Below are positions 9,180 through 17,327 of a stretch of 64,000 bases of DNA, piece by piece (position 1 is the stretch's first letter; the number at the start of each line of letters is the position of its first letter). The DNA lies in the NCBI GenBank assembly GCA_038229415.1, contig JBBROM010000013.1, positions 58,211-122,210 on the forward strand, written 5' to 3'. Under the pieces are notes generated by a model. It had not been told where the DNA came from. It did no database searches and was given only the letters and a program-made list of their open reading frames with translations. Both the position numbers and the translations under genes were made by a program. The stretch is from JANXUR01 sp038229415 (GTDB lineage: Bacteria > Acidobacteriota > Terriglobia > Terriglobales > Acidobacteriaceae).

Positions 9180-10436
9180 ATGGACAAGCGCCGCGTTGTA
9201 ATCACGGGAATGGGCTGCATAAGCCCCAACGGCATCGGGAACAGCAACTTTCGGCGCGCGATTTTGGCGGGCGAAAGCGGCGTGGGCCGCATCTCCCACT
9301 TCGACGCCAGCAACTTGCCAGTACAGATTGCGGGCGAAGTGCGGGGCTTCGACGAACTGGCCTGGGTGAGCAAGAAGGAGCGCAAGCACGTGTCGCGGGT
9401 GCTGCCGCTGGCGCTGGCCGCCGCGACCGAAGCGTTTGCGGATGCGGGCATCGAACCCGCTTCCCTGCCGCTCGACGAAAAGCGCAGATTCTCCGTCATT
9501 ATCGGCACGGGCGGCGGGTCGCACGAATTTTTGGACGAGCAGTATCGCCTGTTTTTTGCGCAGGAATATCGCAAGATGAGCATCATGTGCGTGCCTACCG
9601 GCGTGATGGGCACGCTTGCCAGCGACTTGAGTATCCGCTTTGACCTGCGCGGCGCCAGCCACGTCGTTACCAGCGGCTGCACCTCTTCTACTGACGCCTT
9701 CGGCTACGCGCTGCGCAGCATCCAATCTGGCCGTGCGGACATGGTGCTGAGCGGTGGCGCGGATTCTCCGATTGCATTCGGGATCCTGAAGGGCTTCACC
9801 CTGCTCAAGATCATGACGACCAAGTGGAACGCCGAGCCGCATCGCGGGTCGCGGCCGTTTTCGGCGGATCGTGATGGCTTCGTAGTCGCCGAAGGTTCGT
9901 GGATGTTCATTCTGGAAGAGCTAGAGCACGCCCAGGCGCGCGGCGCGAAGATTTACGCGGAGATCGCGGGCTACGGCTCAACGTGCGAGGCATTCCATCG
10001 GGTGCGGCTGCGCGAGGTGGGCGAAGAACCGGCGCGCGCGATTGGCCTGGCGATGGAAGAAGCTGGCATCGGGCCGAATGACGTGAATTATGTGAACCTG
10101 CACGGCACCTCGACCGAGCTGAATGACAAGGTGGAAACGCGCGCGCTAAAGCTGGCGCTGGGCGACGAGCGCGCACATCAGGTACCGATGTCGGCACTCA
10201 AGTCGCAGATTGGGCATCCGCAGGGAGCGTGCGGCTCGGCGGGCGTGGCCGCCACGTTGATTGCGATGGAGACCGGTCAGATCCCTCCGACGATCAACAT
10301 TGACGTGCCCGACCCAGAGTGCGATCTTGACTATGTTCCGAATGTAAGTCGCGCCGCGCAGATTGAGCACGCCGTGTGTAACTGCATTGCGTTTGGGTCG
10401 AAGAATTCCGCGATGGTGCTGCGGAAGATTGGGTAA
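9180..10436 (+). CDS. Beta-ketoacyl-ACP synthase II-like protein (FabF family)
   Basis: A thiolase-fold condensing enzyme that would extend acyl chains on acyl carrier protein. The catalytic residues are all present: Cys167 in TSGCTSSTDA, His308 in NLHGTSTELND, and His346 in KSQIGHPQGACG. The length (418 residues) is typical of FabF. The nucleophile context GCTSSTDA differs from the common ACATG-type context of housekeeping FabF, so this may be a specialised paralog acting on unusual acyl chains. No acpP, fabG or fabD gene is adjacent, which also fits a secondary role. An in-frame upstream ATG at 9126 exists, but the family N terminus (MDKRRVVITG) begins here. Confidence 0.9.
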   Translation: MDKRRVVITGMGCISPNGIGNSNFRRAILAGESGVGRISHFDASNLPVQIAGEVRGFDELAWVSKKERKHVSRVLPLALAAATEAFADAGIEPASLPLDEKRRFSVIIGTGGGSHEFLDEQYRLFFAQEYRKMSIMCVPTGVMGTLASDLSIRFDLRGASHVVTSGCTSSTDAFGYALRSIQSGRADMVLSGGADSPIAFGILKGFTLLKIMTTKWNAEPHRGSRPFSADRDGFVVAEGSWMFILEELEHAQARGAKIYAEIAGYGSTCEAFHRVRLREVGEEPARAIGLAMEEAGIGPNDVNYVNLHGTSTELNDKVETRALKLALGDERAHQVPMSALKSQIGHPQGACGSAGVAATLIAMETGQIPPTINIDVPDPECDLDYVPNVSRAAQIEHAVCNCIAFGSKNSAMVLRKIG

Positions 10437-10486
10437 GACGCCGACGAAACACGGAGTTACATCCATATAGCGGACAGGAGTAGACT

Positions 10487-10699
10487 ATGGCAATGGAAGA
10501 ACTCCTACAATACGTTTCCGATGAACACGGGCAGACCAAGGCGGTCATCGTTCCAATCGAACTCTGGAAGGAGATCGAGTCGGAGCGCGAGACTAGATAT
10601 TTGCTCTCTTCGGAAGTAATGAAGCAGCGCCTGCTCGAAGCGCGCGACCGGACGACGGGAATCAGCCTCGATGACGCCATCCAGAATCTTGGAATTTGA
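10487..10699 (+). CDS. Antitoxin of a YefM/YoeB-like toxin-antitoxin pair
   Basis: A 70-residue protein with the pattern of small antitoxins: an N-terminal part (YVSDEHGQTKAVIVPIELW) resembling the DNA-binding/oligomerisation strands of Phd/YefM-like and related families, then a charged helical C terminus for toxin binding. AGGAG lies six bases before the ATG. It overlaps the following toxin gene by 29 bases, which supports coupled translation. Family assignment rests on the partner and general pattern; it is not a textbook YefM. It would neutralise the YoeB-like RNase and repress its own operon. Confidence 0.75.
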   Translation: MAMEELLQYVSDEHGQTKAVIVPIELWKEIESERETRYLLSSEVMKQRLLEARDRTTGISLDDAIQNLGI

Positions 10700-10937
10700 C
10701 CCTGCGGGGTTTGAAGATCTGGCGTGGTGGGTCCAACAAGACCGTGCTCAGGCTCAGCGAATCATTCGCCTTATACGGGACATTCAACGCGACCCGTTTC
10801 GCGGGTTAGGCAAGCCTGAACCTCTTCGCCACGAATTGAAGGGGATGTGGTCACGCCGGATTGATCAGGAACATAGGCTTGTGTATCAAGTTCTGCCGGA
10901 GAAAATCCGCATCGTCGCTTGTCGCTTCCACTATTGA
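10671..10937 (+). CDS. YoeB-like mRNA interferase toxin
   Basis: An 88-residue Txe/YoeB-family toxin, which cuts mRNA at the ribosome. The fold signature GKPEPLRHELKGMWSRRI is clear, and the catalytic set is conserved: Glu50, Arg63 and the near-terminal His87 in CRFHY, corresponding to Glu46, Arg65 and His83 of E. coli YoeB. The gene begins inside the antitoxin gene and its last seven bases overlap the end of the convergent alpha/beta hydrolase gene. The toxin appears intact and probably active. Confidence 0.9.
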   Translation: MTPSRILEFDPAGFEDLAWWVQQDRAQAQRIIRLIRDIQRDPFRGLGKPEPLRHELKGMWSRRIDQEHRLVYQVLPEKIRIVACRFHY

Positions 10938-11746
10938 CCTGCAACCATCTCCCGCACCACCGCCGCCACCTGCTTCCACGCCTCCGAGTGTGGATCAATC
11001 AAATCAAAGTGGCCCGCTGCTTTGATCTCGATCAACTCGACATTTTCTTTGCCACTTAGCGCTGCGCGCTTGGCGTCCACATAGCGGTGGGCGATTTCGG
11101 CAGGAATCACGTCGTCGTCGGTGCCTTGGATGATCACCTGGAGCGCTTGCGGAATCTTGAGCTGCATGGGGTCGGCGTCCCGATAGTTGTCTGGAACCTG
11201 CTGCGGACTGCCGCCGAGGAACTCGCCGACAGCGTCGTCGCTCAAACCGAGTTCATGGGCGCGCATTAGGTCAAGTACGCCTGCCAGCGAAACTACGCGC
11301 GTCACCAGAGGTTCGTGCCCGGCGAGACAAACTGCAAGCTGGCCTCCGGCGGAGTGGCCCATGACGACGACGCGTGTCATGTCAAAGTGATACTTGTCGG
11401 CAATATGGGGCAGCATGGCGAAGGCGGCGCGGACGTCGGTGAAGCTGCCGGGCCAGCCGCCGCCCGGGTCGCCCACGCGGCGATACTCAATGTTCCAGGT
11501 GGCAAAGCCCTGGGCGGTGAGTGCAGCGCATAGGTGCCCGGCGTGCAGCAGGTCATACTTGTTGCGCCAAAAGCCGCCGTGGATGTTCATCACCACAGGA
11601 TGGCTCCGGACATTGCCGAGCTGATGCCAAAAGCCTGCGGCCTTGGGCAGACGCAAGTCAGCGAACTGTAGCGGCTCGCCGCCGTAGTACAAGCGCGCGT
11701 CCGCCGGGGGCGGAGGCAGGGTCAGAATGTCGAGCGGGTTCGGCAT
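10931..11746 (-). CDS. Alpha/beta hydrolase (carboxylesterase-like)
   Basis: A cytoplasmic esterase-type hydrolase of about 271 residues; no signal peptide is seen. The oxyanion-hole motif is NIHGGFW, the nucleophile elbow is GHSAGG, the acid is in IQGTDDDVIP and the catalytic histidine is in AAGHFDLIDP. The HGG motif and size place it near the hormone-sensitive-lipase/BD-FAE esterase group. The substrate is unknown; esters or N-formylkynurenine-type substrates are possible in this group. Its stop region overlaps the toxin gene tail-to-tail. Confidence 0.87.
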   Translation of the reverse strand: MPNPLDILTLPPPPADARLYYGGEPLQFADLRLPKAAGFWHQLGNVRSHPVVMNIHGGFWRNKYDLLHAGHLCAALTAQGFATWNIEYRRVGDPGGGWPGSFTDVRAAFAMLPHIADKYHFDMTRVVVMGHSAGGQLAVCLAGHEPLVTRVVSLAGVLDLMRAHELGLSDDAVGEFLGGSPQQVPDNYRDADPMQLKIPQALQVIIQGTDDDVIPAEIAHRYVDAKRAALSGKENVELIEIKAAGHFDLIDPHSEAWKQVAAVVREMVAGQ

Positions 11747-11777
11747 GGCTGCGGTCCAGATTTGGCCGAAAAGAGCG

Positions 11778-12020
11778 CTACTCCTTCAGCTTGAGCTTGC
11801 TCTTGTTCTCTTCCATGAACTCCTGCAGTTTAGGGGCGACTTCGAGCAGGCGAACCCACTGCTCGTAATAGAGCGTGACCGGAAAGCGGCCCATGCCGTA
11901 GACGCTGACTGCGCCCTTTTCGCTCACCTTGAAGCTAAGCGCTCCGCCAGTTCTGGGGCCACTCTGTTTTTCCAGTTCGGCCAGCTTGGCCTTCAGTTCT
12001 TCGTAGGTTGGTTCAGACAT
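11778..12020 (-). CDS. Small conserved-looking hypothetical protein
   Basis: An 80-residue acidic/lysine-rich protein preceded by a strong AAGGAG six bases before the ATG, which supports expression. The N terminus (about residues 3-20) is a predicted coiled-coil helix. The middle has a short hydrophobic pattern (VSVYGMGRFPVTLYYEQW) and the C terminus is a charged helix. I do not recognise a family. It sits between the hydrolase and the ureohydrolase on the same strand. Confidence 0.7.
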   Translation of the reverse strand: MSEPTYEELKAKLAELEKQSGPRTGGALSFKVSEKGAVSVYGMGRFPVTLYYEQWVRLLEVAPKLQEFMEENKSKLKLKE

Positions 12021-12124
12021 GATTTCTCCTTGTGATGTCGAAGTGTCGGCTCAAATTTCTTCGCAATCTTGCGCAGCATGATTCTAGAGGATTCTGAGGT
12101 AGTCAGCTTGTGCAAAGTTGCTGC

Positions 12125-13108
12125 CTACTTCAGCGCCTCGCCCAGAAAGTCCAAAATCAGGCGCACCGCGGTCTGCGCAGTACGTCCGCTGGGGTCGCGC
12201 ATGGGGTTGACTTCGACTACATCGAAGCCCACCAGGTGTCCTTTCTTGGCGACTCCCTTGAGCAACTCATCCATTTGAAGAAAGGTGAGGCCACCGGGTT
12301 CGTAGGTGCCGGTGCCCGGAGTCACGCTGGGGTCCATCACATCCACGTCCACGGTGACGTAGATATTTTCGGTAGGTTCGATCTTGCTCAGCGCCCACTC
12401 CACGCCGTTCTTGTGGATGCGCTCGGAGGTGATGATCACGCTGCCGATCTTGTGGGCGTTGTTGACGGCTTCGATGTCGTTGGCGAGTCCGCGCATGCCA
12501 ACCTGAATGATCTTCTTGACGTTCGGCAGCTCTTCGGCGGCGCGGCGAATCGGCGACGAGTGATCCACGTTGCCGGGGCTGCTCGTCCAAGTGTCCAGAT
12601 GCGCATCGAAGTGAATAATGGTCAGCGGCTCGGGATGAGCCTTGATCGAGGCCGTGGTAATGCTGTGGTCGCCGCCAAGGACGAGCGGAAACGCACCGCG
12701 AGCCTGCACCATCTTGATGGCGTTTGTGAGGTTCTCGAAGGTTTGGCGCGGCACGGTCGGCGGCACTTCTACGTCGCCGGTGTCCACCCAGCGCTTCCCT
12801 TTCAAAATGTAGCGGTCTTCGTCGAGGATGTAGAAGCCGTCGCGCAGGTCGTACTGTTTATAGTCCTGCGTAGCCTCGCGCATGGCGCGCGGGCCGTAGC
12901 GCTCACCAGGCCATCCCCAAGTGCCTTCGTCCAGCGGCACGCCGATGACGGCGATGTCGGCTTCGATCTTCGAGCGGTCGGGCTGATAAGGCGCGCTCAA
13001 AAAAGTGGGAATCCCAGTAAAGGTTTGCAGACCCGACTGCGGGGCCTGCGCCACAGCAAACTGGGCGACGAACAGCAGGGCGACGAACAGAACACTAAGA
13101 CGCTTCAT
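12125..13108 (-). CDS. Ureohydrolase (arginase/agmatinase family) with signal peptide
   Basis: A binuclear manganese hydrolase that would release urea from a guanidino compound such as agmatine or arginine. All six metal ligands are present: His148 in GGDHS, Asp168/His170/Asp172 in FDAHLDTW, and Asp254/Asp256 in DVDVMDP. The N terminus (MKRLSVLFVALLFVAQFAVAQA) is a clear Sec signal peptide, unusual because family members normally act in the cytoplasm. The substrate cannot be set by sequence: the loop usually carrying His before the second ligand set reads NVDHSSPIRRA. I chose the ATG at 13108 over a GTG two codons upstream. No amino-acid transporter or urease gene is nearby. Confidence 0.9.
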   Translation of the reverse strand: MKRLSVLFVALLFVAQFAVAQAPQSGLQTFTGIPTFLSAPYQPDRSKIEADIAVIGVPLDEGTWGWPGERYGPRAMREATQDYKQYDLRDGFYILDEDRYILKGKRWVDTGDVEVPPTVPRQTFENLTNAIKMVQARGAFPLVLGGDHSITTASIKAHPEPLTIIHFDAHLDTWTSSPGNVDHSSPIRRAAEELPNVKKIIQVGMRGLANDIEAVNNAHKIGSVIITSERIHKNGVEWALSKIEPTENIYVTVDVDVMDPSVTPGTGTYEPGGLTFLQMDELLKGVAKKGHLVGFDVVEVNPMRDPSGRTAQTAVRLILDFLGEALK

Positions 13109-13552
13109 GAACACTCACTTTCTACGTGGCACAGCACTATAAAGTTTTGCCTGCGATCTTGGGCCGTAAACACATGCTCACAACGGTCTCGTACCCTCGT
13201 TGTGTACGTCAAGTCCTGGATGCGTCTTCAGACATGAGAAGAACGTCTCTATTACTATTTTGCGTTCGACCCCAATATTTTTGGTCTAATTTCTTGCTGG
13301 GACTGATTCGCTTCTGCTAATCTCCGGCTACAGCATAATTTTGAATCACTTCTGGCCCTCATCTTTCATCTTCACGGTGAACCGATGAGAAATCAGTATG
13401 CGCCATTCCAGCGCACTGGTTTGTAGTAATTCCCTGTAAATGCCACTCGTCGCTGCACTTGGTGCGCCCTAAAGGGCTTGCGCGTAGGCCGTCTGCTGCC
13501 CGCTTCCACCTTTGCGACCGCACATAACACAACGGGGGGAGCGATTTCGCGA
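13109..13552. other. Intergenic region upstream of the first repeat-protein gene
   Basis: About 440 bases between the divergent ureohydrolase and repeat-protein genes. I see no convincing gene: a short minus-strand open frame (13359-13586) has no ribosome site or recognisable content. A GGGGGGAG near 13534-13541 lies 11 bases before the tandem ATGs at 13553 and 13556 and looks like the original ribosome site of the next gene. Confidence 0.4.
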
Positions 13553-13651
13553 ATGATGCTTTGTCAACGGTAGTGCAGGTTCGCATACGGGATTGCGCTG
13601 TTCGCAGCGGTTATTGGTTCGCTAGGGTCGCGGAGTTTTGGCCAGGCTTCG
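13553..13651 (+). pseudogene. Interrupted signal-peptide segment of the first beta-helix repeat protein (amber codon)
   Basis: In frame with the following coding region, two ATGs (13553 and 13556) start MMLCQR, then a TAG stop occurs at 13571-13573. The frame continues CRFAYGIALFAAVIGS and LGSRSFGQAS into the mature protein. The last part aligns with the paralog's signal peptide end (FGQAN, then VNE). No ATG, GTG or TTG occurs between the TAG and the GTG at 13652. Either the gene has lost its export signal through a nonsense change, or the stop is suppressed, bypassed, or a sequence error. Confidence 0.65.
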
Positions 13652-16210
13652 GTGAACGAAGCGCTGGAAACCCGAACCGTTTACGTGGACGCAGTTAACG
13701 GTAAAGACACCAACCCCGGCACACTGGCATCACCCTATGCAACCATCGCCACTGGATTGAACACGGCTGTCTCAAACAACCGCAGCAGCCTCGGCACGCT
13801 GGTCATCGTCAATCCGGGCACCTATCGCGAAGACATTACCCTGAACTCGGGCACGAACGACACCTCGTTGCCCATCACCTTGCAGGCTGCGACCACCGGC
13901 ACCGCCATCGTGAACGGCGCAATCCAGATGACTGGATGGACTCCCTACAGCAAGAACACCAATATCTATACGAATTCATGGAACAACAATTGGGGCGTCT
14001 GCGCCTCGCAGAATACCGCTGGTGCTCCGGCACAGCCCGACATCATGCGTCGGCGTGAGTTGGTGATGGTGAATGGAACTCCGATGACGCAGGTGCTCGC
14101 CTTGGCCGACGTGATTCAGGGCACATTCTATGTAGATGAATCGCTGAACCTGATCTATCTTTGGCCGATTTCCGGGGTGAGCCTGTCGTCCGCTGATATT
14201 GAAGTAGGGAATGTTTCCGGTTTGCTCACCTTCAACAACAAGAGCAACTTCGTGGTGCGCGGCATGACGTTTGAGTATGACTCCTCCTGCCGGGACGGCG
14301 CTGCGGTCACAGTTTCTGGAACCTCCAGCAACTTTCTTTTCGATAGCGACACCTTCTTGTGGAACAACGCGATGGGCCTGAAGATCAACTACGCAGGCAC
14401 GAGTCTTACGGTGCAGAATTCGCTCGCCAATCACAACGGGCAGAGCGGCTTCCATGTCACCGAGATCAAGAACTCGCTGTTCCTAAACCTGACAGCAAAC
14501 TACAACAACTGGCGGGGCGCGCAAGGCACCGTCTACAACTGGAACGTCGCGGGCTTCCACTCCTTTGAGGGACACTCTGAAACCGTCACCAACCTGCAGG
14601 TTGCCTACAACCAAAGCTATGGCACGCACTGGGATACCGACCACAAGCAGGTGACGGTCACCGCCACCCAGCAAATCAGCAACCTACTTCCTGGCGACTT
14701 CTGGGAGAAGAGCGAGGGGCCGATTACGATCACCGGCGGAATCACCTGCTACAACGGGCTGGCCCTAGATATTCTCGCGCAACCCAGTTCGGGTTTGGCC
14801 GTGCGCAACTCTGAAAATTTCACGCTCACCGGCAACGTGTATTACGACAACGGAACTGCCGCGATGACCCTCGAAGGCTCGCCTGGCGGACTGGCTTTGA
14901 CCGATTGGGAAACCAACCAAACCTACAACTTGGTAAGCAGTGGATTCAATCTGCAGAACAACCTGTTTAACGCGCAAGGAACTCAGTCGGTCTTCTTGGA
15001 CGTCGCGCTGGGAGGCAACGACTGGACTACGTTTCTGAATGGACAAACCGGACAGCTTCCCGGTTCAGCGCGATTCTCCTCGAACTTGAATACCTGGTGG
15101 AACCCGGATTTGACAACGGCTTTCCTCGTTCCCTCGCCCGCTTCCAGTACCACCGAAGACTTCGCCGCTTGGAAGAGCCAGACCGGCCAAGACCCGCTGT
15201 CGTTTTGGGCCGCACCGCTGGTGGATCCAGCGGTCACGTGCGCAGTACCGATTGCCAACTCCAGCAATCCTGACTTCTGGTTCGTGACTCCGAATCCGTC
15301 CAACACGGTCGGCGCGGACGGCACGGCGGCGCCAGCGTTTGCCATAAGTGCGCTCGGCACATTTAAGAGCACGGTCAACTTCACAACCGACACTTCGTCG
15401 GTCAGCGGGCTCACCGGCAAATTCAGCCCAACCTCGGTGACCGGCGGTTCCGGAACCACCACACTGACTCTCACCAGCACCACCAGCGCCAAGGCGGGTA
15501 CGTACCAAATTCCCGTGTTTGCCAGCAGCAGCGGCACCGTTCGCAGCGCGACCATCTACGTGGTGATTCCGACCACGAGCTTGCGCTTTTCCACGTCCAC
15601 ACTCAACTTCCCCGCAACTGTAGTGGGAACCAGCAGTGCCTTGTCGTTCACCATCAACAACTTTGGCACCAAGAGCGTGACTGGTGTCAGCTTCAGCGTT
15701 TCTGGCGACTTCAGCCAGACCAACAACTGCACTTCGACGATCAAAGCCGGAGCGACCTGCACCATCACTGTGACGTTGACGCCCGGTTCCGCTCGGAACT
15801 ACCAGAGCACATTCACGGTGACGGATAGCGACAAATCCAGTCCACAAAAGGTCTCTCTAACAGGCGTGTCGCTTCCGCGACCCTCGTCGTCAGTAAGCCC
15901 CGGAACCCTTTCGTACGGGACGGTGAAGACTGGCTCAAGCTCCAGCATGACGGCCACGCTGCAGAACACCAGCACCACCAGTCCGCTCACGGTCACCAAG
16001 ATTTTCTTGACCGGCAGCGCGCCCTCCCAATACAGCCAGACCAGCACTTGCCCGCTCTCACCTGCGACCCTAGCCGCGCTGGCGACCTGCACCTCCACCA
16101 TCAAGTTCGTACCCACCGTAACGGGACTGCAAAAGGCGACCCTGGAGTTTGACAGCAACATCCACAGCGGAGCCACCAGCGTTACGCTGACTGGCACCGG
16201 CTCCAAGTAG
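13652..16210 (+). CDS. Beta-helix protein with two choice-of-anchor-D Ig-like repeats, signal peptide interrupted
   Basis: A cell-surface or secreted protein by comparison with its paralog 3.7 kb downstream. Residues about 5-540 form a right-handed parallel beta-helix of the pectate-lyase-like type, starting VYVDAVNGKDTNPGT, the usual opening of this fold. Two ASPM-SPD-2-Hydin-like Ig domains follow, starting near STSTLNFPATVVG and SPGTLSYGTVKTG and ending LTGTGSK. No catalytic residues can be assigned; polysaccharide binding or cleavage is a guess. The only available start is GTG at 13652, which would give a protein without a signal peptide; the coding frame clearly extends upstream through an amber codon. 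The frame also stays open for 56 codons after the stop. Confidence 0.75.
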   Translation: MNEALETRTVYVDAVNGKDTNPGTLASPYATIATGLNTAVSNNRSSLGTLVIVNPGTYREDITLNSGTNDTSLPITLQAATTGTAIVNGAIQMTGWTPYSKNTNIYTNSWNNNWGVCASQNTAGAPAQPDIMRRRELVMVNGTPMTQVLALADVIQGTFYVDESLNLIYLWPISGVSLSSADIEVGNVSGLLTFNNKSNFVVRGMTFEYDSSCRDGAAVTVSGTSSNFLFDSDTFLWNNAMGLKINYAGTSLTVQNSLANHNGQSGFHVTEIKNSLFLNLTANYNNWRGAQGTVYNWNVAGFHSFEGHSETVTNLQVAYNQSYGTHWDTDHKQVTVTATQQISNLLPGDFWEKSEGPITITGGITCYNGLALDILAQPSSGLAVRNSENFTLTGNVYYDNGTAAMTLEGSPGGLALTDWETNQTYNLVSSGFNLQNNLFNAQGTQSVFLDVALGGNDWTTFLNGQTGQLPGSARFSSNLNTWWNPDLTTAFLVPSPASSTTEDFAAWKSQTGQDPLSFWAAPLVDPAVTCAVPIANSSNPDFWFVTPNPSNTVGADGTAAPAFAISALGTFKSTVNFTTDTSSVSGLTGKFSPTSVTGGSGTTTLTLTSTTSAKAGTYQIPVFASSSGTVRSATIYVVIPTTSLRFSTSTLNFPATVVGTSSALSFTINNFGTKSVTGVSFSVSGDFSQTNNCTSTIKAGATCTITVTLTPGSARNYQSTFTVTDSDKSSPQKVSLTGVSLPRPSSSVSPGTLSYGTVKTGSSSSMTATLQNTSTTSPLTVTKIFLTGSAPSQYSQTSTCPLSPATLAALATCTSTIKFVPTVTGLQKATLEFDSNIHSGATSVTLTGTGSK

Positions 16211-16381
16211 TCGCCACCTCCTGAGATGTTTTATGCCACCGCGGGCCTGTTCAATAAGAAGGTTCTGACGCTCCAAGACTCCGATCCCTCCGTTTCCCAG
16301 ACGGTCTCTCTGAACGGTCGCGTGATTGGCAAGCCCACGGCAGTGTTTACGCCGACGAGCTTGGCCTGCGGCACCATGTGA
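16211..16381 (+). pseudogene. In-frame remnant of further Ig-like repeats
   Basis: Directly after the TAG at 16208-16210, in the same frame, the translation reads through the second half of an Ig-like repeat (LTLQDSDPSVSQTVSLNGR) and the first strand of the next one (TAVFTPTSLACGTM), then TGA. These match the DSDxSSPQxVSLxG and TPxSLxFG motifs of the intact arrays. The gene therefore once had more repeats, or the array was shortened by recombination. Only part of one repeat boundary remains. Confidence 0.7.
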
Positions 16382-16465
16382 CCCGCATTGTTTTGCGCGC
16401 TGTATCAGCCGTCGGCTTGGCAAGAGTGGGTGCTGAATGGGAAGCAGGATCGTCTTGAGGATGGT

Positions 16466-16540
16466 TGGAGCGGGAGACGGGGATCGAACCCGCGACATCC
16501 AGCTTGGGAAGCTGGCGTTCTACCGCTGAACTACTCCCGC
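16466..16540 (-). tRNA. tRNA-Gly (anticodon CCC)
   Basis: On the minus strand the acceptor GCGGGAG pairs with CTCCCGC. The D-arm contains TTCAGCGGTAGAA, the anticodon stem CCAGC/GCTGG encloses the loop TTCCCAA (anticodon CCC), and the T-arm reads GCGGGTTCGATCCCCGT. The discriminator base is T and the CCA end is encoded. It lies between the two beta-helix repeat genes, on the opposite strand. Confidence 0.96.
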
Positions 16541-16559
16541 GCTCCACTATGGCTACGAG

Positions 16560-16588
16560 ATTGTAACACTGCCGTTCCCCGTTGTAAT
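16560..16588 (-). promoter_or_regulatory. Candidate promoter of tRNA-Gly
   Basis: On the minus strand ATTACA (16588-16583) and TACAAT (16565-16560) are separated by exactly 17 bases, and the -10 lies 19 bases before the mature tRNA 5' end. The -35 matches TTGACA at four of six positions. Confidence 0.4.
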
Positions 16589-17327
16589 CGGAGCGTCGAG
16601 TAGTACAGTTTGGCTTCACCCCGCAGCCATGCCCTCGCGGATACGACTTCCGGCAACCTTTGATCGCGCACTCATGTAAAAATGTTATAGAGACGAAGTT
16701 CTCATGTACCGTAGAGAATATATCGAAATATGCTGAAATTAAATCTCACCAAATGGCTTATCGCCTCTAACCAATCGGATAGAGTATGATGTACTGAATT
16801 TCTCTGAAAGGCTAGGCGTGAGAGAGGGAAATTATTCTTAAGCTGTTGTTTCTATATTGTTTAGTGACACGCAGGCGATGAAAAGGCTTCAGGTGCGGAT
16901 GATTTGGACGCGAAAGTGCCCGTTAGATCTCCAGGAATCGCGCCTCATTTGCTTTATTGAGTCGTCGGGAGGACAGAGACTTAAGGGTAAGGCCATGCTG
17001 AAGGAAGTTGGGCGGTCCTGGGCGGAAAGCATTCGTGAGCACAAGTGCCCCATAATGCCCGGTATTGTCCCTTGCAGGAGAACAACTTCCACAGGCAATC
17101 TATTGGTGTCGTGGTTTAGACCAAGCCCGGCACACAGACTGAGCGTGTATAGAAGCGACGTGACGGCAACCGACGAAGACGTCATGGAGCGAATCCTGCC
17201 GCGGTACGCCACAACTCCGGCAGGAGACTGAATACACAACGGTGCCGCATATTCTCTGGGATCTCCCTCCTCGAGAGTCTTCGGCCTCGGCCAACAGTGA
17301 ACCCGGCTTGTCCGGGTGGAGGGTAGG
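16589..17327. other. Intergenic region upstream of the second repeat-protein gene
   Basis: About 740 bases, notably AT-rich in 16670-16860 compared with its surroundings. I see no supported gene; an open frame at 16857-17231 lacks a ribosome site and any family resemblance. A short hairpin ACCCGG-CTTGT-CCGGGT (about 17301-17317) lies just before the GGAGG ribosome site of the next gene and might affect its translation. Confidence 0.4.

Noticed and set aside
12110..13237. Plus-strand open frame of 375 codons
   Set aside because: Antisense of the ureohydrolase gene, whose metal-site motifs are certain.
13109..13552. Possible c-di-GMP or other riboswitch before the repeat protein
   Set aside because: No conserved riboswitch core could be recognised by eye.
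13359..13586. 75-codon minus-strand open frame upstream of the repeat protein
   Set aside because: No ribosome site or recognisable content and it overlaps the start of the repeat-protein frame.
16857..17231. 124-codon open frame in the intergenic region
   Set aside because: No ribosome site, no family resemblance, irregular composition.
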